Source: Pseudomonas lurida
GTDB taxonomy: Bacteria > Pseudomonadota > Gammaproteobacteria > Pseudomonadales > Pseudomonadaceae
Direction: 5' to 3'
Assembly: GCF_013522705.1 (NCBI RefSeq)
Contig: NZ_JAAMRE010000002.1
Span: 186,001 to 250,000, forward strand
DNA length: 64,000 bases
Made by a program: the position numbers and the translations under genes. The notes under the pieces are model-generated. The model searched no databases. It had not been told where the DNA came from and was given only the letters and a program-made list of their open reading frames with translations. Positions 27,091-35,915 of this stretch are shown here, piece after piece. Position 1 is the stretch's first letter. Each line of letters begins with the position of its first letter.

Positions 27091-28233
27091 TCAGCTCGCC
27101 GTCAACACTGCTTTTACCGCCGCCACCGACCGCTCCACATCCGCCTCCGTCATCGCCGTGAACATCGGCAGCGACACGATCAAGCGCCCGACCTTTTCCG
27201 CCACCGGGAACATGCCTTCCTTGAATCCCTGCGCCCGATACAGGCTCAGCAGGTGGATCGGCGGGTAGTGGTAGCCAATGCCGACGCCCAGAGCCTGCAT
27301 TTTTTCCATGAACGTGGCGCGGGCGGGCAAACCGTCCTGGCGTTCTGGCAGTACGAGTTGGAACAGGTGCCAGTTGCTGTTTTCGAAGTCGGCCGGCGGC
27401 AGTTGAGCGCCGTACTTTTCTTCGAAGTCACTGCCAAAACAGTTGAAGTAGTGACGCGCAAGATTCTGGCGATGGGCAGTGATCTGCTCGATATGAGCGA
27501 ATTGTCCCAGCCCAATGGCGGCGGCAATGTCAGTCATATTGAATTTACCGCCCAGCACGTCCACGTCCAGGCCGTCGAAGCCAGTACGCGTAACGCCTTG
27601 CAGGCGGTATTTTTCGGCCAGACGCGCCTCTTCGGCATTGTTCAACACCAGGCAACCGCCCTCGGAAGAGGTGATGTTCTTGTTTGCCTGGAAACTGAAC
27701 GACACGAAATCCCCGGTGGCGCCAATGCGCTCGCCGTCCCAGCTGGAACCCAACGCCTGGGCGGCGTCTTCGACGATGCGCAGGTTGTACTTGTTGGCCA
27801 GTGCGTAAAGCATCGGCATGTCCAGCGGCAGGCCGGCCAGGTAGACAGGAATGATCGCCTTGGTGCGTGGGGTGATGGCGGCTTCCACTTGGGCCAGGTC
27901 GATATTACGGGTGACAGGGTCTATATCGGCAAACACCGGTGTGGCGCCGACTTCCAGAATAACGTTGGCCGTGGCGACCCAGGAGATCGGCGTGGTGATA
28001 ACTTCATCGCCCGGCCCGATGCCGGCGATGCGCAAGGCAATCTCCATGGTGCAGGTGCCGGAGTTGAACGTGCGCACCGGTCGGCCGCCAAAGTATTCCG
28101 ACAGCTGCGCCTCGAACGCCTGCACCTTCGGCCCGCTGGTGATCCAGCCCGAGCGCAGGACGTCGCCTACCGCCGAGATGGTGGCCTCATCGATGGTGGG
28201 CTTGGAAAACGGCAGGAAAGGCTGTTGGCTCAT
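27091..28233 (-). CDS. DegT/DnrJ/EryC1/StrS (ArnB-like) PLP aminotransferase
   Basis: A 380-residue sugar-aminotransferase family protein that would put an amino group on a keto-sugar nucleotide. The PLP lysine is K185 in SFQANKNITSSEGG, with the usual preceding VEDAAQALGSSW (PLP-ring Asp) and FNSGTCTMEIAL near residue 56. The N-terminal FLPFSKPTIDEATISAVGDV and GWITSGPKVQAFE fit the ArnB/PseC type. No sugar nucleotide biosynthesis genes surround it, so substrate and pathway are unknown. It is transcribed alone, converging on gcvH. Confidence 0.88.
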   Translation of the reverse strand: MSQQPFLPFSKPTIDEATISAVGDVLRSGWITSGPKVQAFEAQLSEYFGGRPVRTFNSGTCTMEIALRIAGIGPGDEVITTPISWVATANVILEVGATPVFADIDPVTRNIDLAQVEAAITPRTKAIIPVYLAGLPLDMPMLYALANKYNLRIVEDAAQALGSSWDGERIGATGDFVSFSFQANKNITSSEGGCLVLNNAEEARLAEKYRLQGVTRTGFDGLDVDVLGGKFNMTDIAAAIGLGQFAHIEQITAHRQNLARHYFNCFGSDFEEKYGAQLPPADFENSNWHLFQLVLPERQDGLPARATFMEKMQALGVGIGYHYPPIHLLSLYRAQGFKEGMFPVAEKVGRLIVSLPMFTAMTEADVERSVAAVKAVLTAS

Positions 28234-28351
28234 GACGATGATGGCATCCGTTCAAATTGGCGATGGTGGTGAGGCTTGTCAGCACGGGCATGGTGGCACG
28301 GCTCGACTGAATATAGCCTGTCGCCTGTGAATGAATCGTCACCGTGCGGGC

Positions 28352-28382
28352 AAAAAAATGCCGCTTCAAAAGCGGCATTTTT
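28352..28382 (-). terminator. Intrinsic terminator of the DUF2388 gene
   Basis: AATGCCGCTT and AAGCGGCATT form a hairpin with A- and T-runs on both sides. It lies 14 bases beyond the stop of the minus-strand DUF2388 gene and carries seven T on that strand. Confidence 0.88.
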
Positions 28383-28395
28383 CAGCGAGAGGCTA

Positions 28396-28710
28396 TTACT
28401 CGGTGACGGCATTCTTCGCGAGGATGGCGTTGGCCAGTTCCATATCCGTGGCTTGCAGGCCTGGGTTGTCGGCGCGGACTTTCTGCATTGCGGCTTCCAG
28501 ATACGGGCCACGGATACCGCCGTCGCTCGCAACAAAGCTACCAGCATCGTCTTGCGCGGCGACCACCAGCTTGTGATCCTTGAAGGTCAGGTACGTCGAG
28601 CCGGTGGTAGCACCTGAGGAGATGACGTTGCGCCAGAAACTGTCGGCCATGGCTGAACCGACAGGGAGGGAAAGCACAGCGAGGGTTGCGACAGCATATT
28701 TGAGACGCAT
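28396..28710 (-). CDS. DUF2388 exported protein
   Basis: A 104-residue secreted or periplasmic protein with a signal peptide (MRLKYAVATLAVLSLPVGSA, cleavage near residue 22). The mature part has the family segments SFWRNVISSGATTGSTYLT, HKLVVAAQDDAGSFVASDG and LEAAMQKVRADNPGLQATD. The family is found mainly in Pseudomonas and has no known function. The start at 28710 follows the signal-peptide pattern; a longer frame to 28776 adds a non-signal leader. A single gene with its own terminator. Confidence 0.88.
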   Translation of the reverse strand: MRLKYAVATLAVLSLPVGSAMADSFWRNVISSGATTGSTYLTFKDHKLVVAAQDDAGSFVASDGGIRGPYLEAAMQKVRADNPGLQATDMELANAILAKNAVTE

Positions 28711-28779
28711 GATGGGTGACTCCGGGTGGGTGATCTGTACGTTTGGATCGTAATTTATCCAAACGAGTTCCGTCACTGA

Positions 28780-29226
28780 CTAAACAGTTTCAACCTTCAA
28801 CACCACGCCTTCCTGGGCAATCACGCGCACTTGAGTGCCTACAGGGCAATCGGGGCCGCTCACCATCCACACGCCATCCCCGACTTTCACCTTGCCTCGT
28901 CCATCCACAATCGCCTGGTGTACCACGAACGTGCGACCGACCAGTTCTGAGCCGCGCTCATTCAATCCCGGTTGGTCGCTGGCCTTGGCGCTGCTGCGTT
29001 GGCGTTTCCACCAGTAAACAGCGGTCAATATCGACAACACGGCAAACAGCAGCAATTGCCATTCCAGGCCCAGCGGCGGAATCAAAAACTTGATTACGCC
29101 CACGGCAGCCGCTGCGATGCCCATCCACAACAGGTACCCGCCGGCGCCGAAAACTTCAAGAATCAACAGCACTGTGCCCAAAGCCAGCCAATCCCAAAAC
29201 GACAGGTGCAGCAGGAAATCCCACAT
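28780..29226 (-). CDS. NfeD-family membrane protein
   Basis: A 148-residue protein with two to three N-terminal helices (residues 5-75, including WLALGTVLLILEVFGAGGYL) and a C-terminal OB-fold domain (about 90-148) with GRGKVKVGDGVWMVSGPD. NfeD proteins partner with stomatin/SPFH proteins in membrane quality control; here the partner lies ten bases upstream in the same operon. This is the short type without the ClpP-like protease domain. Confidence 0.9.
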   Translation of the reverse strand: MWDFLLHLSFWDWLALGTVLLILEVFGAGGYLLWMGIAAAAVGVIKFLIPPLGLEWQLLLFAVLSILTAVYWWKRQRSSAKASDQPGLNERGSELVGRTFVVHQAIVDGRGKVKVGDGVWMVSGPDCPVGTQVRVIAQEGVVLKVETV

Positions 29227-29236
29227 GGCGATGGCC

Positions 29237-30157
29237 TCAGCCCTTTTTGTTATCGAACGTTGCTTTGACGATCTCGCCGATGCCGCCGACCGCACCGATC
29301 ACCTGGCTGGCTTCAAGTGGCATCAGGATGACTTTGCTGTTGTTGGCCGAGGCCAGTTTGCCCAGGGCGTCGATGTACTTTTGCGCGACGAAGTAGTTGA
29401 CCGCCTGCACGTTGCCCGAGGCGATGGCCTCCGACACCACTTGGGTTGCCCGTGCTTCCGCTTCGGCCTGACGTTCGCGGGCTTCGGATTCAAGGAATGC
29501 CGCTTGCCGGCTACCTTCGGCTTCCAGGATCTGGGCCTGCTTTTTACCTTCTGCGGTGAGGATCGCCGATGCTCGCAACCCTTCGGCCTCAAGAATTTGC
29601 GCGCGCTTGATCCGCTCGGCTTTCATCTGGCCGGACATCGCGGCCATCAGGTCGGCAGGCGGGCTGATGTCCTTGATTTCGATGCGGGTGATCTTGATGC
29701 CCCAGGGCGCGGTGGCTTCGTCCACGGTCTTCAGCAGTTTTTCATTGATGCCGTCGCGTTGGCTGAGCATGGCGTCGAGTTCCATCGAGCCGAGTACGGT
29801 ACGGATATTGGTTTGCAGCAGGTTACGAATGGCATGTTCGAGGTTGTTGACCTCGTAAGCCGCCTGGGCCGTATTGACCACCTGGAAAAAGCACAGGGCA
29901 TCGATCTGCACGGTGGCGTTGTCGGCGGTGATGACTTCCTGCGGCGGGATATCCAGCACGCTCTCCATCACGTTGATCTTGCGGCCGATGCGATCCATGA
30001 CCGGAATGATGATATTCAGGCCGGGCTTGAGAGTATTGGTATAGCGACCGAAACGCTCGACTGTCCATTGATAGCCCTGGGGCACGACCTTGAAGCCCAT
30101 GAACAGAATGGCGATGGCCAATCCTACAAAAAGCAGCAGTACGGTTCCGATTTGCAT
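29237..30157 (-). CDS. SPFH/band 7 stomatin-like protein (QmcA-like)
   Basis: A 306-residue membrane-anchored scaffold protein. It has an N-terminal helix (residues 4-20), an SPFH domain (about 22-185, with [20 protein letters not shown] at its start) and a long C-terminal coiled coil with repeats of QILEAEG. Such proteins form oligomeric membrane microdomains. It forms a pair with the NfeD gene ten bases downstream, a widely conserved arrangement. GGGAAT precedes the ATG. Client proteins are unknown. Confidence 0.93.
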   Translation of the reverse strand: MQIGTVLLLFVGLAIAILFMGFKVVPQGYQWTVERFGRYTNTLKPGLNIIIPVMDRIGRKINVMESVLDIPPQEVITADNATVQIDALCFFQVVNTAQAAYEVNNLEHAIRNLLQTNIRTVLGSMELDAMLSQRDGINEKLLKTVDEATAPWGIKITRIEIKDISPPADLMAAMSGQMKAERIKRAQILEAEGLRASAILTAEGKKQAQILEAEGSRQAAFLESEARERQAEAEARATQVVSEAIASGNVQAVNYFVAQKYIDALGKLASANNSKVILMPLEASQVIGAVGGIGEIVKATFDNKKG

Positions 30158-30249
30158 GGCGATTCCCTATCTGATGATGTCAGTGGCGCGACTTACGGCC
30201 GATTGTAACGGGGTTGTCACCGATAAGAACGGTTTCCCGGCGTTACCCA

Positions 30250-31914
30250 TTAGGGATTTGTTACTGAATCTGCTGGCGTTACCCGCAGCACCTCAGCCAG
30301 CGTTGTGTGGCCGCTCATGACCTTCTGCATGCCAGCCATGCGCAAGCTGCACATTCCTTGCCCTATCGCTGCACGGCGCAGCGCCAGCACGTCGGCTTCG
30401 GGGGTAATAAGCGTTTTGAGCGATTCATCCAGCACCATGATCTCGTAGATCCCGGCGCGCCCGTGGTAGCCGCTGTGGCGGCAGTCCGCACACCCCACGG
30501 CTTCATGGCGGTCATGTTCCACGCGCTTGCACTGGGGGCATAACACCCGTACCAGGCGCTGCGCCATCGCCCCAAGCAAGGTGGCCTTGATCAAATAGTG
30601 TGCAACGCCCAACTCCTGCAGCCGGCTGATGGCGCTGGGCGCGTCGTTGGTGTGCAGGGTGGACAGCACAAGATGCCCGGTCAACGCGGCCTGGATGGCC
30701 ATTTCCGCGGTTTCGTGGTCGCGGATCTCACCGATCATGATGATGTCCGGGTCCTGACGCAGCAAGGCGCGAATACCGCTGGCAAAGGTCAGGTCGATAT
30801 TGTGCCGGACCTGCATCTGGTTGAACGCCGGCTCCACCATCTCGATCGGGTCTTCAACCGTGCACAGGTTGATTGCTCGGGTCGCCAGTTGTTTGAGCGT
30901 GGTGTAGAGGGTGCTGGTCTTGCCCGAGCCCGTAGGGCCCGTGACCAGGATGATCCCGCTGGTCTGGCGTGTCATGGCGTGCCAGCGCCGCTGGTCTTCA
31001 TCCGATAGGCCCAACTGGTCAAAATCCTTGAGCAGCACCTGGGGATCGAAAATCCGCATCACCAGTTTTTCGCCGAAGGCCGTGGGCAAAGTCGACAGGC
31101 GCAGCTCGATTTCGGTACCCGCCGGGCTTTTGGTTTTTACCCGACCATCCTGGGGTTTACGTTTTTCCGCCACATTCATGCGGCCAAGGCTCTTGAGGCG
31201 GCTGACCACGGCCACCGCGACCTGTGGCGGGAATTGATAGACATCATGCAGCAGCCCGTCAATGCGAAAGCGTACCCGGCCCTGATCCCGACACGGCTCG
31301 ATATGGATATCGCTGGCCCGCTGGGCAAAGGCGTACTGCAAAAGCCAATCGACGATCGTGACGATGTGCGCATCGTTGGCGTCCGGCTCCTGATCGCTGG
31401 CGCCGAGGTTGAGCAGATCGAAAGGGGCAGGCCCGATGACGTTTTGATCAGCCCTGCTCACCGACTTCGTCAGTCGATAGAACTCGCCTATATACCGTTG
31501 AATTGCCTGAGGGTTGGCGACAACGCGGGTAATCGAACGCTTGAGCACCTGTGCCAGCCCCGCCTCCCAACAAGTCACGTAGGGCTGCGCGCTGGCGACG
31601 GTGACCGTCAGCCCATCCATGGCCACGGCCAGGATGCCGTGGCGCTGGGCAAACGTATGGGACATCAGCGGCACGACTGTCGCGACATCGATCTTCAGTG
31701 GGTCGATGCGCAGATAGGCTTGCCCGGCCTGCTCGGCCAGCCACTGGGTCAAAAGCTCCAGGCCCGGGCCATGTTCCGCGATGCGTTCCAAGGGATGCTG
31801 GGCATTATCGTCTGGCAGCGCCGACAAGCGACGCGCGATATCGGGCGAGATCAGCCCTCGTTCGAGCAAGGCCGGCAGCAACGAATGCAGCTTCAATCGG
31901 TGATCAATAGCCAT
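30250..31914 (-). CDS. Orphan GspE/PilB-family secretion ATPase
   Basis: A 554-residue hexameric ATPase of the type II secretion / type IV pilus family. It has an N-terminal GspE_N-like region (30-150), Walker A GPTGSGKTS near residue 320, an Asp box (CTVEDPIEMVEP), Walker B DIIMIGEIRDHETAE, a His box (STLHTNDAPSAISRL) and a four-cysteine zinc site (CPQC and CADC, near 455-475). All motifs look intact. No pseudopilin, GspF, GspD or PilC gene lies nearby, so it either serves a machine encoded elsewhere or an orphan function. AGGAACC precedes the ATG. Confidence 0.9.
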   Translation of the reverse strand: MAIDHRLKLHSLLPALLERGLISPDIARRLSALPDDNAQHPLERIAEHGPGLELLTQWLAEQAGQAYLRIDPLKIDVATVVPLMSHTFAQRHGILAVAMDGLTVTVASAQPYVTCWEAGLAQVLKRSITRVVANPQAIQRYIGEFYRLTKSVSRADQNVIGPAPFDLLNLGASDQEPDANDAHIVTIVDWLLQYAFAQRASDIHIEPCRDQGRVRFRIDGLLHDVYQFPPQVAVAVVSRLKSLGRMNVAEKRKPQDGRVKTKSPAGTEIELRLSTLPTAFGEKLVMRIFDPQVLLKDFDQLGLSDEDQRRWHAMTRQTSGIILVTGPTGSGKTSTLYTTLKQLATRAINLCTVEDPIEMVEPAFNQMQVRHNIDLTFASGIRALLRQDPDIIMIGEIRDHETAEMAIQAALTGHLVLSTLHTNDAPSAISRLQELGVAHYLIKATLLGAMAQRLVRVLCPQCKRVEHDRHEAVGCADCRHSGYHGRAGIYEIMVLDESLKTLITPEADVLALRRAAIGQGMCSLRMAGMQKVMSGHTTLAEVLRVTPADSVTNP

Positions 31915-31996
31915 GAGGGGTTCCTGGGCAACCTTGGATGTTCTCCCAGGCTAGTCAGCCCCTGACTTTCTTCCCGCCCGCCTGTGTTGCAGGTTT

Positions 31997-32335
31997 TTAC
32001 CCGGCAACCGCCACCTGTACGCCGGGGCCCGTGGCATCAATGGCCCATACATCCAGCGAACAGACGCTGATCAGGTTTCGAATCTTTTCACCGATCACCT
32101 GGGCCCGATGCCAGCTCAGGCCATCCAGCACGATCTCGATATTCAGCAGCTCTTTTTCTCGACTCACCGTGACCTGCGCCGGCGTCAGAAACTGCAGGGC
32201 ATAGTAGTTGAGCACCCGGCACAACACATCGGGTTCAGCCTCGGCAACGATCTGGTAATGGGCGCGGCAGTGGGGGCTGTTGGCGGCCCATGCATCGACG
32301 CGGGTAAGCGAGGGGGTGGCTTCGATGGTGTGCAT
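31997..32335 (-). CDS. Small ACT-like domain protein
   Basis: A 112-residue protein. The pattern HYQIVAEAEPDVLCRVLNYY, then LTPAQVTVSREKELLNIEIV and HRAQVIGEKIRNLISVCSLD, resembles the beta-alpha-beta repeat of ACT domains like that of small acetolactate synthase subunits. Ligand residues cannot be judged. It lies upstream of the GspE gene on the same strand (82-base gap) and is divergent from an Lrp-type regulator (126 bases). A small-molecule sensing role is inference. GGAGCGAGAG precedes the ATG. Confidence 0.65.
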   Translation of the reverse strand: MHTIEATPSLTRVDAWAANSPHCRAHYQIVAEAEPDVLCRVLNYYALQFLTPAQVTVSREKELLNIEIVLDGLSWHRAQVIGEKIRNLISVCSLDVWAIDATGPGVQVAVAG

Positions 32336-32461
32336 GCTCTCGCTCCAGATTCGACGCAGAAATTTTTACATGCGTTAACGGAGATTTCTTATCTAAGATA
32401 CGGGTTACTGCCGACTATTAAGCGAGATCAATTCAAGAATGGCGGTGAATCAGGTATTTCT

Positions 32462-32932
32462 ATGCAAAATGAACTGGATGTCTACGACCGACGCATTCTG
32501 GCGTTGCTGCAAGAGGACGCTTCGCTCTCCAGCGCGCAGATTGCCGAACAGGTGGGCTTGTCCCAGTCGCCGTGCTGGCGGCGCATTCAACGGCTTAAGG
32601 AGGAAGGAGTAATCCGCAGCCAGGTGACGTTGCTGGACCGCAAGAAAATCGGCCTTAACACGCAGATATTCGCCGAGGTCAAACTCAACGCCCACGGCCG
32701 CTCCAACTTCACTGAATTCACCGAGTCGATTCGCGGCTTTCCCGAAGTGCTGGAGTGTTACGTGCTGATGGGGGCGGTGGATTTCCTGCTGCGCATCGTG
32801 ACGTCGGATATCGAGGCGTACGAGCGGTTTTTCTTCGAGAAGCTGTCGATGGTACCGGGGATCCAGGAGGTCAATTCGATTGTGGCGCTGTCTGAAATCA
32901 AATCGACCACCAGCCTGCCAGTATTGCGCTGA
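32462..32932 (+). CDS. Lrp/AsnC-family transcriptional regulator
   Basis: A 156-residue regulator with an N-terminal winged helix-turn-helix (ELDVYDRRILALLQEDASLS, then IAEQVGLSQSPCWRRIQRL) and a C-terminal RAM ligand domain (about 68-150), including FPEVLECYVLMGAVDFLLRI. Such proteins respond to amino acids. It does not look like BkdR, and the effector is unknown. The start at 32462 begins the HTH domain; a much longer open frame upstream is the antisense of the ACT-like gene. The divergent ACT-like gene is a possible target (inference). Confidence 0.93.
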   Translation: MQNELDVYDRRILALLQEDASLSSAQIAEQVGLSQSPCWRRIQRLKEEGVIRSQVTLLDRKKIGLNTQIFAEVKLNAHGRSNFTEFTESIRGFPEVLECYVLMGAVDFLLRIVTSDIEAYERFFFEKLSMVPGIQEVNSIVALSEIKSTTSLPVLR

Positions 32933-33012
32933 CCGGCCTCGCCCTATCGAGGCAGAGGTATCCAGCGCTTACACCAGCAGGATCAAGATCGGCTGGTTTT
33001 GCATACTTGTGA

Positions 33013-33048
33013 TGAGCAGGCTTGCCCAGCGCGAGGCAAGCCTGCTCA
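33013..33048. terminator. Long hairpin between convergent genes
   Basis: TGAGCAGGCTTGCC (33013-33026) and GGCAAGCCTGCTCA (33035-33048) form a perfect 14-bp stem with an 8-base loop. It lies between the convergent Lrp-type and CYTH genes. The GGCTTGCC core is shared with REP elements, so it may be another REP subtype used as a bidirectional terminator. Confidence 0.7.
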
Positions 33049-33105
33049 CCACGGAGTTATTTTCAGCTTTCAAGATGTGCGTAGAGCTTATCGGGCCTTT
33101 GCTGA

Positions 33106-34473
33106 CTACAGGCGCAACAGGGTCTTCCACGCGCGGTTCTGATACACCGCAATCGCCTGGTGCATCCGCGCATCCAGCGATTCATCGGTGATCGGCTGAT
33201 TGGCCAGTTGCGCCAGCTTGTTCAGCTCGCCGTACAAACGATCCAGTTCCGGAATATCCAGCACATGGCGGGCGTGGTGCAGCCAGGCCTGGATGCGTTC
33301 GATGCGCGGCAGTTGCTCGGCCAAGTCTTCCGGCTGCTGCTGGTAGCGCTGCAGTTGCAAGGCGACGGCGTCGTCGGCCAGCAGGCGCGGCAGCCAATTG
33401 GCGATTTGCGCGGCGCCCTGGCGGTTGCCACGCACGTTGCGGTTGGCGGTCCAGGTGCGGGCCATCAGCCAGCGCGAGGTGTTGAGTGAAAACAGGCCCC
33501 AGCGTACGTCGTCCAATTCTTCGGCGAATTGCTCCGGCGCGGCCTTGCGGATGTCTTCATCGTCGTCGCCGGCTTGTACCAGCGGGCGCCAGTCTTCCAA
33601 CAGCGCATCCAGCGCAGTGCGCAGTTCGCTGGTGGATTGGCGGGGCGCAGCCTGGCCGAGGCTGCCGACCAGGGCGCGCAGTTCGCCGAGGTTGTCGACC
33701 CATTCCTGCAGCAGGCGCCAATGGCCATTGAAGCGGTACTGCTCAGCCAGGCGCTGGCTGCTGCCGAGCAGGTGCCACAGGATGGCGGCAAAGGCGTCGT
33801 CCAAGGGCATTTCGGCGTGCAACTGCGGTGCCGGCAGGCTCAGGGAGTAACTGCTGGCGTCGTAGAGACGATAGCCGCGCTCGGCCTTGCTGATGTCACA
33901 CGGCATCAGTGCCAGGGTGGCGGCCAGCTCGGCGGCCAGTTCCAGCAGCGCCGCCGGTTCGCCTTCGCGCAGCTCCAGTTCCAGCTCACAGATCTCTTCT
34001 TTCTGCTTGCCGACCACTACGTGGCCCAGGTCCAGGGCGGCTTCGATCACCACTTTGGCCTTGCCACGGCCCCAGGCGATTTCGGCGCGCTCGCGCACGA
34101 AATCGGTGGTGAAGATTGGCTTGAGGGTCTTTTTGTCCAGCTCGGCCAATTGCTCGGGCCAGCACTCGCCGTCGAGTTTCTTCACGTCGAGCTTGGCTTT
34201 GGGCAAGTCCCAGTTGTACTCATTGCGTTCCGACAAGCCGGCGACGCTCTGGCCGCGGGTCTTGAGGGTCTGAATGATGTCGTCACCGTCCTTGCGCAGA
34301 CGCAGGGCGACTTTGGCCTGGGCCAGGTCGCGCTCGGGGGTGTCGAAATACTGGTTCATCAACTCACGGCGTTCCCAGCCACTTTTGTTGCGTTTTTTCA
34401 GTAGCGGGTGCTCACGCAGCGCGGCGAGTGTTTCGCGGCTGACGCGGAGCTTGATTTCGGTTTCTTTCTGCAT
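33106..34473 (-). CDS. CYTH and CHAD domain protein (inorganic triphosphatase, YgiF-like)
   Basis: A 455-residue protein. The N-terminal CYTH domain (1-200) has the signature ETEIKLRV, with further metal and phosphate residues such as VALRLRKDGD, IIEAALDLG-like acidic strands and CELELELREG. The C-terminal part (about 225-455) is a helical CHAD domain, which binds polyphosphate in other proteins. Relatives such as YgiF hydrolyse inorganic triphosphate. The start at 34473 opens the CYTH motif directly; a frame to 34557 adds 28 unrelated residues. It is divergent from argE. Confidence 0.9.
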   Translation of the reverse strand: MQKETEIKLRVSRETLAALREHPLLKKRNKSGWERRELMNQYFDTPERDLAQAKVALRLRKDGDDIIQTLKTRGQSVAGLSERNEYNWDLPKAKLDVKKLDGECWPEQLAELDKKTLKPIFTTDFVRERAEIAWGRGKAKVVIEAALDLGHVVVGKQKEEICELELELREGEPAALLELAAELAATLALMPCDISKAERGYRLYDASSYSLSLPAPQLHAEMPLDDAFAAILWHLLGSSQRLAEQYRFNGHWRLLQEWVDNLGELRALVGSLGQAAPRQSTSELRTALDALLEDWRPLVQAGDDDEDIRKAAPEQFAEELDDVRWGLFSLNTSRWLMARTWTANRNVRGNRQGAAQIANWLPRLLADDAVALQLQRYQQQPEDLAEQLPRIERIQAWLHHARHVLDIPELDRLYGELNKLAQLANQPITDESLDARMHQAIAVYQNRAWKTLLRL

Positions 34474-34631
34474 GGCCGGAAAATCCAGGATCGGGAGCGC
34501 AGCCGGGGAAAAGAGTGGCTGCCAAGGTCGTGCAGTGTACAGGACTGAGCCCGGCAACGCGCCGCAACGGTTTATTGTGTCGTGCAGATGCCTCTATAGT
34601 GAGGCTCATCCGGGAAGTGGGGAGACCGTGT

Positions 34632-35780
34632 ATGCCGTTGCCGTCCATGAAAGAGCAGTTCGCCGCGTTGATCGCCGCGCCGTCGGTCAGTTGCACCCAG
34701 GCGTCCCTGGATCAGACCAACCGCCCGGTAATCGATCTGCTTGCCGGCTGGCTGGGCGACCTGGGTTTCGCCATCGACATCCAGACCGTCAGCCCCGGCA
34801 AATTCAACCTGCTTGCCAGTTTCGGCAGCGGCCCCGGCGGCCTGGTGCTGGCCGGTCATAGCGACACCGTGCCATATGACCCCGCGTTGTGGAAAACCGA
34901 CCCGCTCACGCTGACAGAAGTTGACGGCCGCTGGGTAGGATTGGGCAGTTGCGACATGAAGGGCTTTTTCGCTCTGATCATTGAGGCTGTGTTGCCACTG
35001 CTGGATCAACCGTTCAGGCAGCCATTGCTGATCCTCGCCACCTGCGATGAAGAAAGCTCCATGTCCGGTGCGCGAGCGCTGGCCGAAGCCGGTCGCCCCC
35101 TGGGTCGTGTAGCGGTGATCGGCGAGCCGACCGGTCTCAAGCCGATCCGCCTGCATAAAGGCGTGATGATGGAGCGCATCGACATCCTCGGTCGCAGCGG
35201 TCATTCGTCGGACCCCAGTCTCGGTCACAGCGCCCTCGAGGCCATGCACGATGCCATCGGTGAATTGCGCGGCCTGCGCCTGGCCTGGCAGCGCGAATAC
35301 CGCAACGCGCAATTCAGCGTGCCGCAACCGACCCTGAACTTCGGCTGTATCCACGGCGGTGACAACCCCAACCGCATCTGTGGCCAGTGCTCCCTGGAGT
35401 TCGACCTGCGACCCCTGCCCGGCATGGACCCTGAGGTGTTGCGCAACGCCATCCGGCAGAAGCTCCAACCCCTGGCCGAGCGCCATCAGGTCAAGATCGA
35501 CTATGCGCCGCTGTTTCCCGCCGTGCCGCCATTCGAGCAGCCGGAAGACGCCGAGCTGGTGCGGGTCGCGGAACGTTTGACCGGTCATCGTGCCGAAGCA
35601 GTAGCGTTCGGCACCGAAGCGCCTTATCTTCAGCGCCTTGGTTGTGAAACCCTGGTGCTCGGCCCTGGCGATATCGCCTGTGCGCACCAGCCGGGCGAAT
35701 ACCTCGAAATGTCACGCTTGACGCCTACAGTGCGTCTATTGCGCGGATTGATCGAACATTACTGCCTCAATCCTGCATAA
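34632..35780 (+). CDS. argE: Acetylornithine deacetylase ArgE
   Basis: Zinc-dependent M20 hydrolase that removes the acetyl group from N-acetylornithine in arginine synthesis. The 382-residue product has the metal ligands in LAGHSDTVPYD near residue 77, GSCDMKGFF near 107 (bridging Asp), TCDEESSMSG near 138 and the C-terminal His in CAHQPGEYLEM. GGGGAG lies before the ATG at 34632; a frame open to 34515 is not supported by the family. argA follows after 135 bases, the ArgE-ArgA pairing known in Pseudomonas. Confidence 0.94.
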   Translation: MPLPSMKEQFAALIAAPSVSCTQASLDQTNRPVIDLLAGWLGDLGFAIDIQTVSPGKFNLLASFGSGPGGLVLAGHSDTVPYDPALWKTDPLTLTEVDGRWVGLGSCDMKGFFALIIEAVLPLLDQPFRQPLLILATCDEESSMSGARALAEAGRPLGRVAVIGEPTGLKPIRLHKGVMMERIDILGRSGHSSDPSLGHSALEAMHDAIGELRGLRLAWQREYRNAQFSVPQPTLNFGCIHGGDNPNRICGQCSLEFDLRPLPGMDPEVLRNAIRQKLQPLAERHQVKIDYAPLFPAVPPFEQPEDAELVRVAERLTGHRAEAVAFGTEAPYLQRLGCETLVLGPGDIACAHQPGEYLEMSRLTPTVRLLRGLIEHYCLNPA

Positions 35781-35915
35781 ATTAACCCCTGCCTGTTCGT
35801 ACATAGAAGGAGAGTGAGCGTGTCGCCAAGCCTGTTCCGACGATAACCATCAGCCCGCCGTGCGCTTTCACGATTCATCCTTTTTTGGCTGCTTTTTATT
35901 ACAGGCCCAGGTGTT

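Noticed and set aside
34515..34631. N-terminal extension of ArgE by 39 residues
   Set aside because: The extra residues do not resemble the family, and a proper ribosome-binding site precedes the ATG at 34632.
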